Positions 1-8,620 of a stretch of 64,000 nt of DNA are shown in pieces. Position numbers and translations under genes: made by a program. A model generated the notes under the pieces. That model did not search any database and had not been told where the DNA came from. It was given only the letters and a program-made list of their open reading frames with translations. Positions within the stretch are counted from its first letter, which is position 1. Each line of letters starts with the position of its first letter. This DNA comes from Rubrivivax sp963788035. GTDB lineage: Bacteria; Pseudomonadota; Gammaproteobacteria; Burkholderiales; Burkholderiaceae_C. Location of the stretch: positions 372,001 to 436,000 of the forward strand of contig CAWBFC010000005.1 in the NCBI GenBank assembly GCA_963788035.1, read 5' to 3'.

Positions 1-45
1 CAGAGGGGGCGTTCAGTGCCCTTCGGGCGGCCGGGCGGGCGCTGA
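1..45 (+). CDS. possible 3' end of an upstream gene (partial)
   Basis: The frame that starts at base 1 is open and ends in TGA two bases before the tyrA start codon. This would fit the last 14 residues of a gene just upstream, in Burkholderiales usually a histidinol-phosphate-type aminotransferase or prephenate dehydratase. The stretch is too short and too low in complexity to identify a family, so only the tight spacing to tyrA supports the call. Confidence 0.25.
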   Translation, partial: QRGRSVPFGRPGGR

Positions 46-47
46 CC

Positions 48-950
48 ATGTTCCAGCAACTCGGCGTCATCGGATGCGGCCTGATGGGCGGCAGCTTCGC
101 GCTGGCGCTCAAGCGGGCCGGTCTGGTCAAGCGCGTGATCGGCTATAGCAAGTCGCCCAGTACCACCGAGCGCGCCAAGCGCATGGGTGTCATCGATGTC
201 GCGGCCGAGTCGGCGCTGCTGGCGGTTTCGGGCTCCGACATCGTGCTCATCGCCGTGCCGGTGGCCGCGACGGAAACCACCTTCAAGGCCATCCGCCACC
301 TCGTCGAGCCCGGTGTGCTGGTGATGGACGTGGGCAGCACCAAGCGCGATGTCGTCGACGCGGCGCGCCGTGTGCTGCGCGAACGCATCGGCTCCTTCGT
401 GCCGGCCCACCCCATCGCCGGCAAAGAGGTCTCCGGCATTCAGCATGCCGACGCAGCGCTGTACAACGGCCGCCAGGTCATCCTCACGCCCTTGCAGCAG
501 ACCGCGCCCGAGTTGGTGCAGAAGGCCACCGACGTCTGGAGCAGCATTGGCGCGCAGGTGCTGAAGATGACACCGGAGAACCACGACGCCGCCTTCGCCG
601 CCGTGAGCCATCTGCCGCACCTGCTGGCCTTTGCCTACTTCAGCTCGGTGGTCAACCAGCCGGCCGGGCGCGATTTTCTCTCGCTGGCCGGCCCCGGTTT
701 CCGTGATTTCACGCGCATCGCGGCCAGCAGCCCTGAAACCTGGCGCGACATCCTCGTGGCCAACCGCGAAGAGGTGCTCAAGCAAAGCCAGCGCTTCCGC
801 CAGGCGCTCGATGCGCTGGAGCATGTGATGCGCGAAGGCAATGCCGACGCGCTGGAGGGTCTGATCCGCGGGCCCTCAGAAGGCCGTGCCAGCTGGCAGA
901 TGGGTGCCCCGCGTGTGCCCGGCAGCGGCAAGCCACCCACCTCTTCCTGA
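48..950 (+). CDS. tyrA: prephenate dehydrogenase
   Basis: Oxidatively decarboxylates prephenate to 4-hydroxyphenylpyruvate with NAD(P)+, the committed step to tyrosine in the cytosol. The 300-residue protein opens with a Rossmann dinucleotide-binding loop (GCGLMGGS, residues 9-16). It then has the family's DVGSTK motif near residue 96 and HPIAGKE near residue 121, which contribute to the active site. An all-helical dimerisation half follows (SHLPHLLA, then AGPGFRDFTRIA). It is a stand-alone dehydrogenase: no chorismate mutase domain precedes it and no ACT domain follows. The first ATG is used, two bases after a stop codon that probably ends the preceding gene. The fused aroA-cmk gene begins 31 bases downstream on the same strand, so an aromatic biosynthesis operon is likely. 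Family assignment is secure. Confidence 0.95.
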   Translation: MFQQLGVIGCGLMGGSFALALKRAGLVKRVIGYSKSPSTTERAKRMGVIDVAAESALLAVSGSDIVLIAVPVAATETTFKAIRHLVEPGVLVMDVGSTKRDVVDAARRVLRERIGSFVPAHPIAGKEVSGIQHADAALYNGRQVILTPLQQTAPELVQKATDVWSSIGAQVLKMTPENHDAAFAAVSHLPHLLAFAYFSSVVNQPAGRDFLSLAGPGFRDFTRIAASSPETWRDILVANREEVLKQSQRFRQALDALEHVMREGNADALEGLIRGPSEGRASWQMGAPRVPGSGKPPTSS

Positions 951-981
951 ACCGACACCGGGGCCGCAGCGCCCTGCGCGC

Positions 982-3048
982 ATGCACGACATCCCCTTTC
1001 TCGATCTTCCGCCGCTGACCGGCGCTTCGGGCACGGTGCGCCTGCCCGGCAGCAAGAGCATCAGCAACCGCGTGCTGCTGCTGGCCGGCCTGGCCAGTGG
1101 CACCACCGCCGTGCATGATTTGCTGGACAGCGACGACACGCGTGTGATGCTCGACGCGCTGGCCACGCTGGGCTGCGGCCTTCAGTGGCAGGGCGAAGGC
1201 CGGCATCGCGTGCTGCACCTCACCGGCTTGGGCGGGCGCCTGGCGGTGGCCGAGGCCGTCCTCTTTCTGGGCAACGCCGGCACGGCGATGCGCCCGCTGG
1301 CGGCGGCACTGGCGGTGCTGGCGGCCACGCAGGGCGGGCGCTACACGCTGCGCGGCGTGCCGCGCATGCACGAGCGCCCCATCGGCGACCTGGTGGACGC
1401 GCTGCGGCCGCTGGGCTGCACGGTTGAAGACCTCGGCACGCCGGGCTACCCGCCGCTGCTGCTGTCAGGAACGGCCGGTGGTCAACTGGCCACCGACCGG
1501 CCCATCCGCGTGCGCGGCGATGTCTCCAGCCAGTTCCTCACCGCGCTGCTGCTGGCGCTGCCGCTGGTGAGCGCGCCGCGCGACATCAGCATCGAGGTCG
1601 AGGGCGAGCTCATCAGCCAGCCCTACATCAGCATCACGCTGAACCTGCTGCAGCGCTTCGGCATCGCGGTGCGGCAAGAAGGCTGGCAGCGTTTCACCAT
1701 CCCGCAGGGCAGCGCCTACCGCTCGCCGGGCGCGGTGCACGTGGAGGGCGATGCTTCCTCGGCCTCGTACTTCGTCGCCTTGGGCGCCATCGCGGCGCAC
1801 GGCGGCGCGCCAGTGCGCATCGAAGGCGTGGGCAGCGACAGCATCCAGGGCGACATCCGCTTCGTCGACGCGGCGGTGGCCATGGGCGCGCAGGTCAAGA
1901 GCGGCCCGGGCTGGCTGGAGGTGCACCGCGGCCGCTGGCCGCTGGCGGCGATCGACCTCGACTGCAAGCACATCCCCGACGCCGCGATGACACTGGCCGT
2001 GATGGCGCTGTACGCCGAAGGCACGACGCGCCTGAGCGGCATCGCCAGCTGGCGGGTGAAGGAAACCGACCGCATCGCCGCGATGGCCACGGAACTGCGC
2101 CAAGTGGGTGCCACGGTCATCGAGGGGCCCGACTTCATCGAAGTCACGCCGCCGGCGGCGGGCGCCTGGCGCCCGGCCACCATCCACACCTACGACGACC
2201 ACCGCATGGCGATGTGCCTGTCTCTGGCCGCCTTCAACCCGCTGGCGCCTACCGGCCTTGCCGATGCCGGCTGCCCAATGCGCATCCTCGAGCCGCGCTG
2301 CGTCGGCAAGACCTTCCCCGATTACTTCGAAGCCCTGCTGGCCCTGGTGACGGCGCGCACCGAAGACATCCCCGTGATCTGCATCGACGGCCCCACGGCC
2401 TCGGGCAAAGGCACTTTGGCCGCGGCCGTGGCCGATGCACTCGGCTACGTGCTGCTGGACTCCGGTGCCCTTTACCGCGCCACCGGCCTGGCCGCGCAGT
2501 GGGACGGCGTGGCTGACACCGACGAGCAGGCGCTCGCCCGCCTGGCCGGCCTGCTGGACCTGCGTTTCGGCCACGGCCCCGAGGGCAGCCGCGCCTGGCT
2601 GCGCGGGCGCGAAGTCAGCGAACAGTTGCGCACCGAAGAAGCCGGCCTGCGCGCCAGTCGCATCTCGGCGCTGCCGGCCGTGCGCCACGCGCTGCAAGAC
2701 CTGCAGCTGGCCTTCCGCCGCGCGCCCGGCCTCGTGGCCGACGGGCGCGACATGGGCACGGTCATCTTCCCCGCCGCGCCACTGAAGGTTTACCTCACCG
2801 CCAGTGCCGCCACGCGGGCCGAGAGGCGCCATAAGCAGTTGATTTCCAAGGGAATTCCGGCTAGCATCGACGACCTTCGCGCAGACCTTGAGGCCCGCGA
2901 CGCCCGTGACAAAAACCGGGCCGTGGCCCCCTTGAAGCCCGCCGAAGATGCGTACTTGCTGGACAACTCGAACCTCAGCGTCGAAGACTCGGTGCAACAG
3001 GTGTTGAGCTGGTGGCAAGGCCGCCGGCCCTTCCCGGCCCGCAGCTAG
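982..3048 (+). CDS. aroA-cmk: fused EPSP synthase / cytidylate kinase
   Basis: A single 688-residue polypeptide carries two enzymes. Residues about 1-445 are 3-phosphoshikimate 1-carboxyvinyltransferase, which joins PEP to shikimate-3-phosphate. Its motifs LPGSKSISNR, LGNAGTAMRP, RMHERPIGDL and YDDHRMAM are all present. Residues about 462-688 are a full-length cytidylate kinase with P-loop GPTASGKGT, a YRATG motif and DGRDMGTV, phosphorylating CMP/dCMP. No stop lies between them and the linker is about 15 residues. The frame is open upstream to base 886, but that part overlaps tyrA and is unlike the family; the ATG at 982 gives the normal EPSP synthase N-terminus. GTG codons near 2346 and 2371 could allow separate kinase translation. 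aroA and cmk are neighbours in many proteobacteria, and fused versions are known in Burkholderiales. rpsA follows, as it usually follows cmk. Confidence 0.93.
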   Translation: MHDIPFLDLPPLTGASGTVRLPGSKSISNRVLLLAGLASGTTAVHDLLDSDDTRVMLDALATLGCGLQWQGEGRHRVLHLTGLGGRLAVAEAVLFLGNAGTAMRPLAAALAVLAATQGGRYTLRGVPRMHERPIGDLVDALRPLGCTVEDLGTPGYPPLLLSGTAGGQLATDRPIRVRGDVSSQFLTALLLALPLVSAPRDISIEVEGELISQPYISITLNLLQRFGIAVRQEGWQRFTIPQGSAYRSPGAVHVEGDASSASYFVALGAIAAHGGAPVRIEGVGSDSIQGDIRFVDAAVAMGAQVKSGPGWLEVHRGRWPLAAIDLDCKHIPDAAMTLAVMALYAEGTTRLSGIASWRVKETDRIAAMATELRQVGATVIEGPDFIEVTPPAAGAWRPATIHTYDDHRMAMCLSLAAFNPLAPTGLADAGCPMRILEPRCVGKTFPDYFEALLALVTARTEDIPVICIDGPTASGKGTLAAAVADALGYVLLDSGALYRATGLAAQWDGVADTDEQALARLAGLLDLRFGHGPEGSRAWLRGREVSEQLRTEEAGLRASRISALPAVRHALQDLQLAFRRAPGLVADGRDMGTVIFPAAPLKVYLTASAATRAERRHKQLISKGIPASIDDLRADLEARDARDKNRAVAPLKPAEDAYLLDNSNLSVEDSVQQVLSWWQGRRPFPARS

Positions 3049-3183
3049 TACGCCAGAGGTCCCGCACACCTCCCGCAGTGGCCGTCAGGCCCATGGGTGT
3101 GCGGGGTGTTCAACCCCAACCGCGGCACCCGCCGCACGCACGCCCGGCTCTGCTGTCAACTCCTCCGGGTACTCAGGAAACTC

Positions 3184-4902
3184 ATGTCCGTTACCACTAC
3201 CGTCACCGCCAAGGGTGGCATGTCCGAATTCGCGGCCCTGTTCGAAGAGTCGCTCAAGTCCAACGACATGCGCGTCGGCGAGGTCATCTCCGCTGAAGTC
3301 GTGCGCATCGAGTTCAACCACGTCGTGGTGAACGCCGGTCTGAAGAGCGAGAGCTACGTCGCGATCGAAGAATTCAAGAACGACCAGGGCGAGCTGGAAG
3401 TTCAAGTCGGCGACTTCGTCTCGGTGGCCATCGACGCCGTCGAGAACGGCTACGGCGACACCATCCTCAGCCGCGACAAGGCCAAGCGCCTGGCTTCGTG
3501 GATGAGCCTGGAGAACTCGCTGGAAAGCGGCGAATTCGTCACCGGCACGGTCAGTGGCAAGGTCAAGGGCGGCCTGACCGTCCTGGTCAACGGCATCCGC
3601 GCCTTCCTGCCTGGCAGCCTGCTCGACACGCGTCCTGTCAAGGACATGACGCCGTTCGAAGGCAAGACCATGGAGTTCAAGGTCATCAAGCTCGACCGCA
3701 AGCGCAACAACGTGGTGCTGAGCCGCCGCGCTGTGGTGGAAGCGTCGATGGGCGAAGAGCGCGCCAAGCTGCTCGAGACCCTGAGCGAAGGCGCCATCGT
3801 CAACGGCGTGGTCAAGAACATCACCGAGTACGGCGCCTTCGTCGACCTGGGTGGCATCGACGGCCTGCTGCACATCACCGACATGGCCTGGCGCCGTGTC
3901 CGTCACCCGAGCGAAGTGGTGACGGTCGGCCAAGAGCTGACGGCCAAGGTGCTGAAGTTCGACGCCGAGAAGAACCGCGTCAGCCTGGGCCTGAAGCAGC
4001 TGGGCGACGACCCGTGGCACGGCGTGAGCCGCCGCTACCCGAACAGCACCCGCCTGTTCGGCAAGATCACGAACATCGCCGACTACGGCGCGTTCGTCGA
4101 GATCGAGCCGGGCATCGAAGGCCTGGTGCACGTCTCCGAGATGGACTGGACCAACAAGAACGTCGCTCCCGCCAAGGTCGTCACCCTGGGCGAAGAAGTC
4201 GAAGTCATGGTCCTGGAGATCGACGAAGACAAGCGCCGCATCAGCCTGGGCATGAAGCAGTGCAAGGCCAACCCGTGGGAAGAGTTCAGCACCACGGTCA
4301 AGCGCGGCGACCGCGTCAAGGGCCCGGTCAAGAGCATCACCGACTTCGGCGTCTTCATCGGCCTCTCCGCCGGCATCGACGGTCTGGTGCACCTGTCCGA
4401 CCTGTCGTGGCACGAGCCGGGCGAAACCGCCGTGCGCAACTACAAGAAGGGCCAGGAAGTCGACGCCATCGTCTTGGCCGTGGACGTGGAGCGCGAGCGC
4501 ATCAGCCTGGGCATCAAGCAACTCGACACCGACCCCTTCACCAGCTTCACCACGATCAACGACCGTGGCGCTGTGGTCAACGGCAAGGTCAAGAGCGTCG
4601 ACCCGCGCGGCGCCGAGATCCAGCTGAACGAAGACGTCACCGGCTACCTGCGCGCCAGCGAAATCAGCCGTGACCGCGTGGAAGACGCGCGCAACGTGCT
4701 GAAGGAAGGCGACGAAGTCAGCGTGATGGTCATCAACGTCGACCGCAAGATGCGCAGCATCCAGCTGTCGATCAAGGCCAAGGACAACGCCGACGAGCAA
4801 CAGGCCATGCAGCGCCTGAGCCAGGTGAACGAGCGTGAAAACGCCGGCACCACGAGCCTGGGCGCCCTGCTGCGCGCCAAGCTCGACAACCGCGGCGAAT
4901 AA
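3184..4902 (+). CDS. rpsA: 30S ribosomal protein S1
   Basis: S1 binds mRNA on the small ribosomal subunit and helps unwind structured leaders. The 572-residue product has six OB-fold S1 repeats. Repeats 3-6 are marked by recurring YGAFV/FGVFI, IDGLLH/IEGLVH/IDGLVH and ISLGMKQ/ISLGIKQ blocks, and the diverged first two form the ribosome-docking half. The length is close to the 557-570 usual for proteobacterial S1. The frame is open to 3097, but the ATG at 3184 has a good upstream AGGAAA and gives the expected N-terminus; an ATG at 3223 is a weaker alternative. The gene follows aroA-cmk and precedes ihfB, the classic cmk-rpsA-ihfB order. Codon use is strongly biased, as expected for a highly expressed gene. 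Confidence 0.96.
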   Translation: MSVTTTVTAKGGMSEFAALFEESLKSNDMRVGEVISAEVVRIEFNHVVVNAGLKSESYVAIEEFKNDQGELEVQVGDFVSVAIDAVENGYGDTILSRDKAKRLASWMSLENSLESGEFVTGTVSGKVKGGLTVLVNGIRAFLPGSLLDTRPVKDMTPFEGKTMEFKVIKLDRKRNNVVLSRRAVVEASMGEERAKLLETLSEGAIVNGVVKNITEYGAFVDLGGIDGLLHITDMAWRRVRHPSEVVTVGQELTAKVLKFDAEKNRVSLGLKQLGDDPWHGVSRRYPNSTRLFGKITNIADYGAFVEIEPGIEGLVHVSEMDWTNKNVAPAKVVTLGEEVEVMVLEIDEDKRRISLGMKQCKANPWEEFSTTVKRGDRVKGPVKSITDFGVFIGLSAGIDGLVHLSDLSWHEPGETAVRNYKKGQEVDAIVLAVDVERERISLGIKQLDTDPFTSFTTINDRGAVVNGKVKSVDPRGAEIQLNEDVTGYLRASEISRDRVEDARNVLKEGDEVSVMVINVDRKMRSIQLSIKAKDNADEQQAMQRLSQVNERENAGTTSLGALLRAKLDNRGE

Positions 4903-4911
4903 GCCGCGGCC

Positions 4912-4940
4912 GGCCGGTGCTGCCTGGTGCAGCGCCGGCC
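4912..4940 (+). terminator. hairpin downstream of rpsA, probable terminator
   Basis: A 12-bp GC-rich stem (one G-T pair) with a 5-base loop begins ten bases after the rpsA stop codon. It is followed after a few bases by only three Ts, so intrinsic termination would be weak. It may act as a partial terminator or as a 3' stability element. A second GC-rich hairpin lies at about 4969-4995, before ihfB. Confidence 0.4.
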
Positions 4941-5050
4941 CCGGCCTTTGAGTTCCCCGTGCCAATGGCCCGCGCCGCCCCCGGGCGCGCGGGCTTCTTC
5001 ATTCAGGGCGGCCCGCCACCAACCGGGCCGTCTTTTCCTGCAGCAGCCCC

Positions 5051-5368
5051 ATGACACGTTCCGATCTCGTCACCCGCCTGGCCGAGCGCTTCTCGCAGCT
5101 CACGCAGCGCGACACCGAGTTCGCCGTGAAGACCATCCTGGATGCGATGAGCGATGCCCTGGCGCGCGGCCACCGCATCGAGATCCGCGGCTTCGGCAGC
5201 TTCAGCATCAACCGGCGCCCGCCGCGCATGGGCCGCAACCCGCGCAGTGGCGAGCAGGTCGTCATTCCTGAAAAGCTGGTGCCGCACTTCAAGCCCGGCA
5301 AGGCCTTGCGCGAGGCGGTGGACGATCAACTGCCCGCGCCCGCCGACGGCGAAGACCGCAAGGCCTGA
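5051..5368 (+). CDS. ihfB: integration host factor subunit beta
   Basis: IHF-beta pairs with IHF-alpha to bend DNA at specific sites in promoters, origins and recombination sites. The 105-residue protein has the HU/IHF fold: an N-terminal helical dimerisation part (MTRSDLVTRLAERF), then the DNA-gripping beta arms with RGFGSFSINRR-type and MGRNPRSGE motifs, and a PHFKPGK C-terminal block. The arms carry the conserved proline in the NPRSGE turn that intercalates into DNA. The C-terminus extends about ten residues with a polar tail. The position directly after rpsA is the normal place for ihfB. IHF may matter for the sigma-54-type or integron sites of this genome, but that is only inference. Confidence 0.94.
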   Translation: MTRSDLVTRLAERFSQLTQRDTEFAVKTILDAMSDALARGHRIEIRGFGSFSINRRPPRMGRNPRSGEQVVIPEKLVPHFKPGKALREAVDDQLPAPADGEDRKA

Positions 5369-5393
5369 AGCACCGCGCGCTCGCGCTCGCGCA

Positions 5394-5422
5394 TTGGCCG
5401 GTGTACCGGCGCCACCTAGAAT
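5394..5422 (+). promoter_or_regulatory. candidate sigma-70-type promoter for lapA
   Basis: TTGGCC (5394-5399) and TAGAAT (5417-5422) are separated by 17 bases, close to the vegetative consensus. The -10 hexamer ends only nine bases before the lapA ATG, so the transcript would start within a few bases of the start codon and be leaderless or nearly so. This is a pattern match only; no start-site data are available. Confidence 0.4.
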
Positions 5423-5431
5423 CCGGGCTGC

Positions 5432-5746
5432 ATGCGCTTCCTCGCCAGGCTGTTCTGGGCCTTCATCTTCTTCACGCTGTTCGCCTTTGCGCTGAACAAC
5501 CAGCAAGCGGCCACCGTGCGCTGGTTTTTCGGGGTGGAATGGCGCACGCCCATGGTCATCGTGGTGCTGGTGGCCTTCGCCGCCGGCTGCGCCATCGGCG
5601 TGATGGCCATGCTGCCCAGCTGGTGGCACCAGCGGCGTGTGGCCAAACGCAATACACCCGATCCTGCACCCGCCGCCAGCGCGCCGCCCAGCAGCTTGTT
5701 GCCCAGCGAATTCGGGCCGGAACACCCCCCCCGCGAAGGCCTGTAG
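5432..5746 (+). CDS. lapA: LapA-domain inner membrane protein
   Basis: A 104-residue protein of the LapA/DUF1049 family. It has two predicted transmembrane helices (residues about 5-22 and 36-58) joined by a short loop with the family's NNQ...VRWFFG pattern, and a Pro/Ala-rich cytoplasmic tail. In Escherichia coli LapA and LapB are encoded together and take part in LPS assembly and in controlling LpxC levels. The gene starts 63 bases after ihfB and ends six bases before lapB, so lapA-lapB are almost certainly co-transcribed. The function is transferred from the family; the specific role of LapA itself is poorly defined. Confidence 0.85.
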   Translation: MRFLARLFWAFIFFTLFAFALNNQQAATVRWFFGVEWRTPMVIVVLVAFAAGCAIGVMAMLPSWWHQRRVAKRNTPDPAPAASAPPSSLLPSEFGPEHPPREGL

Positions 5747-5752
5747 CCGCCG

Positions 5753-6904
5753 ATGGACTTCGACCTGCAGTGGCTGCTGATCGGCCTGCCTGTGGCCTTC
5801 GCTCTGGGCTGGATGGCTTCTCGCTTCGACCTGAAACAGCTCAAGCGCGAGCGTGAAGACGCGCCACGGGCTTACTTCAAGGGTCTGAACCTGCTGCTCA
5901 ACGAACAGCAGGACAAGGCCATCGACGCCTTCATCGAGGCGGTGCAGAACGACCCCGACACCACCGAGCTGCACTTTGCGCTGGGCAACCTCTTCCGCCG
6001 TCGCGGCGAGTTCGAGCGCGCGGTGCGCGTGCACCAGCACCTGATGGGCCGCAGCGACCTGAAGGCCGGCGACCACGAACGCGCGCAGCGCGCGCTGGCG
6101 CAAGACTTCATGAAAGCCGGCCTCTTCGACCGTGCCGAGGCCGCCTGGCAAGCGCTGGAAGGCACGGCCTTCGATGGCGAGGCCAGGCTGGCGCTGCTGT
6201 CGCTGTTCGAGCGCAGCCGCGACTGGCAGCGCGCCGCCGCCGTGGCGCGCCAGCTGGAAGCTGCGGGCACCGGCGCATTCGGCTCGCGCATTGCGCACTA
6301 CGAATGCGAGCTGGCCGAAGCGGCCGACGCCGCCGGCCAGCCCTTCGACGCCGAAGCCGCGCTGCAGCGTGCGCGTGAAGCCGCGCCACAAGCCGCTCGC
6401 CCGGTGCTGCTGACCGGCCATCGCCTGATGAAAGCCGGGCAGCCGGCACGTGCCCTGGACACCTGGCAGGCCCTGCTGGACGGCCAGGCGGCGGCCTTCC
6501 TGCTGGTGGCGGCCGACTATGCGCGCGCGGCACATGCCGCCGGCCGCAGCGGCGACGCCCACGCCGTGCTGACGCAGGCGCTGGCCCGGCTGCCCGCACT
6601 GGAACTGGTGCAGGCGCTCGAAGCCCTGGAAGACCCGGCCGACCCGGCCCGCCTGCCGCGCCTGCTGGCCCAGTTGCAGCACCAGCCCACGCTGTCAGGC
6701 GCGCAGCGTCTGCTGGCCGTGCCGGCCGGCCAGTGGTCCGACGAGGTGCAGCCCCTGCTGCAGGCCGCCGTCAAACGCGGCGCCGCACCCTTGCAGCGTT
6801 ACCGCTGTGCCGCCTGCGGCTTCGAGGCGCAGCACTACTACTGGCAGTGCCCGGGCTGCCTCACCTGGGACAGCTACCCCACGCAGCGCCTGGACGCGCT
6901 GTAA
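5753..6904 (+). CDS. lapB: LPS assembly protein LapB (TPR and rubredoxin-type zinc domain)
   Basis: LapB (YciM) is an inner-membrane-anchored scaffold that links LPS synthesis to turnover of LpxC by FtsH. This 383-residue protein has an N-terminal transmembrane helix (residues about 5-21), then a long array of helical TPR repeats beginning at about residue 40 (FKGLNLLLNEQQDKAIDAF). It ends in a rubredoxin-like zinc knuckle with paired CxxC motifs (CAAC and CPGC, residues about 352-370). The length matches E. coli LapB (389). It lies six bases after lapA and converges with waaC, whose stop codon is only 16 bases away. This places LPS quality control next to LPS core transferases. Confidence 0.93.
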   Translation: MDFDLQWLLIGLPVAFALGWMASRFDLKQLKREREDAPRAYFKGLNLLLNEQQDKAIDAFIEAVQNDPDTTELHFALGNLFRRRGEFERAVRVHQHLMGRSDLKAGDHERAQRALAQDFMKAGLFDRAEAAWQALEGTAFDGEARLALLSLFERSRDWQRAAAVARQLEAAGTGAFGSRIAHYECELAEAADAAGQPFDAEAALQRAREAAPQAARPVLLTGHRLMKAGQPARALDTWQALLDGQAAAFLLVAADYARAAHAAGRSGDAHAVLTQALARLPALELVQALEALEDPADPARLPRLLAQLQHQPTLSGAQRLLAVPAGQWSDEVQPLLQAAVKRGAAPLQRYRCAACGFEAQHYYWQCPGCLTWDSYPTQRLDAL

Positions 6905-6920
6905 GCCCCGCGGCCGTGGC

Positions 6921-7868
6921 CTAGAGCCCCAACTGCTGCGCCATCAGCGCCAGCACCTCGGCGCGGCCGGGAACCTGGCCCTTGCCGCCGATGCTGGCCA
7001 CGCGGCCATTGCCGGTGATGCCGGCCAGGCCGGGCTCGTGGTCGCAGTAGATGCCCAGCGTGGGCCTGCCCAGCGCGGCCGCCAGGTGGGTGAAACCGGT
7101 GTCCAGCCCCACGACGGCCTGGGCGCCGGCCAGCACGGCCGCCATCTCGCCCACACGCAGAAAGGGCGGCACATCACCATCGCAGCTGGCCGCGATGCGC
7201 TCGGCCAGGGTCTGCTCTTCGTCGCGCCCCCACAGCACCACCGGCATGCAGCCGCGCTCCTGCAGCCGTTTGCCCACCGCCACCCAGTGGCGCTCGGGCC
7301 AGAGCTTCTCGGGGCGGCTGGCGTTGGGGATGAGCACCGCGTAGGCCGAACGCGGCTGCCACGTGGGTGCCGGCGCACGCAGGCCGAAATCGGGCGCGCC
7401 TTCGACCCGGTAACCCAGGTGGGCCGCGGCCAGCAGCCGGCAACGCAACACGGCCTGCAGGTCTTTCGGTACGGCAGCCTGGTGCTTGTAGAACCAGGCG
7501 GCGCCACCTTCGCGGGCACTCGCGGCGTCATAGCCCAGCACCGGGGTCCGCGCCTGGCGGGCCCACAAGGCGCTCTTGATCAGGCCCTGCAGGTCCAGCA
7601 CGCCCTGGTAGCGGCCACGGCGCAGTTCGCTGCGCAGCTGCCCCATGGCGCGCCAGGTGGCCGGCTGCAGCAGTTGGTGCCGCCACTTGCGCCAGGCCAT
7701 GGGCAGCACGCGCCGCACGCCCAGGTGCATCTGCGGAATGGCGGCAAAAGGCGCTTCCACCAGCCAGTCGATCTCGGCCTGGGGGTGATGGCGCAGGATG
7801 TCGTTGACCACCGGCGTGGCGTGCACGACGTCGCCCATCGACGAGGTCTTGACGATCAACAGCCGCAT
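6921..7868 (-). CDS. waaC: LPS heptosyltransferase I
   Basis: Transfers the first L-glycero-D-manno-heptose from ADP-heptose to Kdo2-lipid A at the cytoplasmic face of the inner membrane. The 315-residue protein is a GT-B fold, family 9 glycosyltransferase. The N-terminus has the diagnostic IVKTSSMGDVVHATP, where the early Asp is catalytic in WaaC. The C-terminal donor-binding half carries VGLDTGFTHLAAALG near residue 260. Near residue 33 is the acceptor-side DWLVE typical of WaaC rather than WaaF. The gene is convergent with lapB and lies downstream of a DUF4254 gene, with 36 bases between them, in an apparent two-gene unit. Confidence 0.9.
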   Translation of the reverse strand: MRLLIVKTSSMGDVVHATPVVNDILRHHPQAEIDWLVEAPFAAIPQMHLGVRRVLPMAWRKWRHQLLQPATWRAMGQLRSELRRGRYQGVLDLQGLIKSALWARQARTPVLGYDAASAREGGAAWFYKHQAAVPKDLQAVLRCRLLAAAHLGYRVEGAPDFGLRAPAPTWQPRSAYAVLIPNASRPEKLWPERHWVAVGKRLQERGCMPVVLWGRDEEQTLAERIAASCDGDVPPFLRVGEMAAVLAGAQAVVGLDTGFTHLAAALGRPTLGIYCDHEPGLAGITGNGRVASIGGKGQVPGRAEVLALMAQQLGL

Positions 7869-7904
7869 CGGCCGCCTTTCGCGCGAATCGCTCTCGCCAC
7901 GGCC

Positions 7905-8579
7905 TCAGGCACCGCGTTGTTCCTTCACAAGCTCGGGGTTGAAACGCGGGTCGTTGTACATCTTGAACTGGCGGTAGACCTTGAAGTAAGCCCGCCCGGC
8001 GGCGGCATCGGCGAGCAGGGCGTCCAGGCAGCCGGCGAGGTCGTCGCGCTGCTGCAGCAGGCGCTGCAGCTTCACAGTGCTGGCAGCGCGGTGGGCCTCG
8101 TCCACATCGCTGCGCAAGGTCTGCTGGCGCATCGCGTGGGCCTTCAGCGCCATGATGGACAGGCGGTCGATCATGCTGCCGGCGGTTTCGCTGTTCAGGC
8201 GCGCGCTGGCCGGCACGGTGGACACCGGCGCATCGGTGCGCGCCGAGGCCGGGTCGACCAGCCCCAGCGCCACCAGCAGGATCTCGTCGACACGCTCGGT
8301 GGCGTCGTTGCGCGCCTGGTTGTAGCCGTCGATGGCACGCTTGTTCGCGGCGATGGCCTCGGCCGCCACCGTGGTGCGCCGCGCCAGGTCTTCCTCGGCC
8401 CACAACAGGCTGTTGTTGCGGTGGTTGGTCTGCACCCAATGCCACAGACCGCCGCCGTCGGTGGCCGGGGCCTGCTGCGGCCAGCTGGGGGTGGCGAGCA
8501 GGCGGTCGTGCAGGGCCAGCACCGCGGCGGCGCTGGGCAGGGAAGGCGCCGTGGCGGCGCCGCTGTCGGGCAGGTTCAT
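7905..8579 (-). CDS. DUF4254 domain protein
   Basis: A 224-residue, probably cytoplasmic, helical protein of the DUF4254 family. The recognisable core is WHWVQTNHRNNSLLWAEED (residues about 46-64), then KRAIDGYNQARNDATERVDE, with later helices that hold a conserved DRLSIMALKAHAM block. No enzymatic residues can be assigned and no signal peptide is visible. Members of this family often sit among LPS glycosyltransferase genes, as here between waaC and a GT9 gene, so a role in envelope polysaccharide synthesis is a reasonable guess. It starts only 41 bases from the divergent GT9 start codon. Confidence 0.75.
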   Translation of the reverse strand: MNLPDSGAATAPSLPSAAAVLALHDRLLATPSWPQQAPATDGGGLWHWVQTNHRNNSLLWAEEDLARRTTVAAEAIAANKRAIDGYNQARNDATERVDEILLVALGLVDPASARTDAPVSTVPASARLNSETAGSMIDRLSIMALKAHAMRQQTLRSDVDEAHRAASTVKLQRLLQQRDDLAGCLDALLADAAAGRAYFKVYRQFKMYNDPRFNPELVKEQRGA

Positions 8580-8620
8580 TGTTCTTGGCTGGCAGAATGC
8601 TTTTCCATTATGTGCCGCCC

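Noticed and set aside
1465..3069. A 534-codon minus-strand open frame over aroA-cmk
   Set aside because: Antisense shadow of a clear fused enzyme gene; no recognisable domain.
3085..4965. A 626-codon open frame on the minus strand over rpsA
   Set aside because: It is the antisense shadow of a highly biased GC-rich gene. The product is low-complexity and matches no family, while the plus strand encodes a complete S1 protein.
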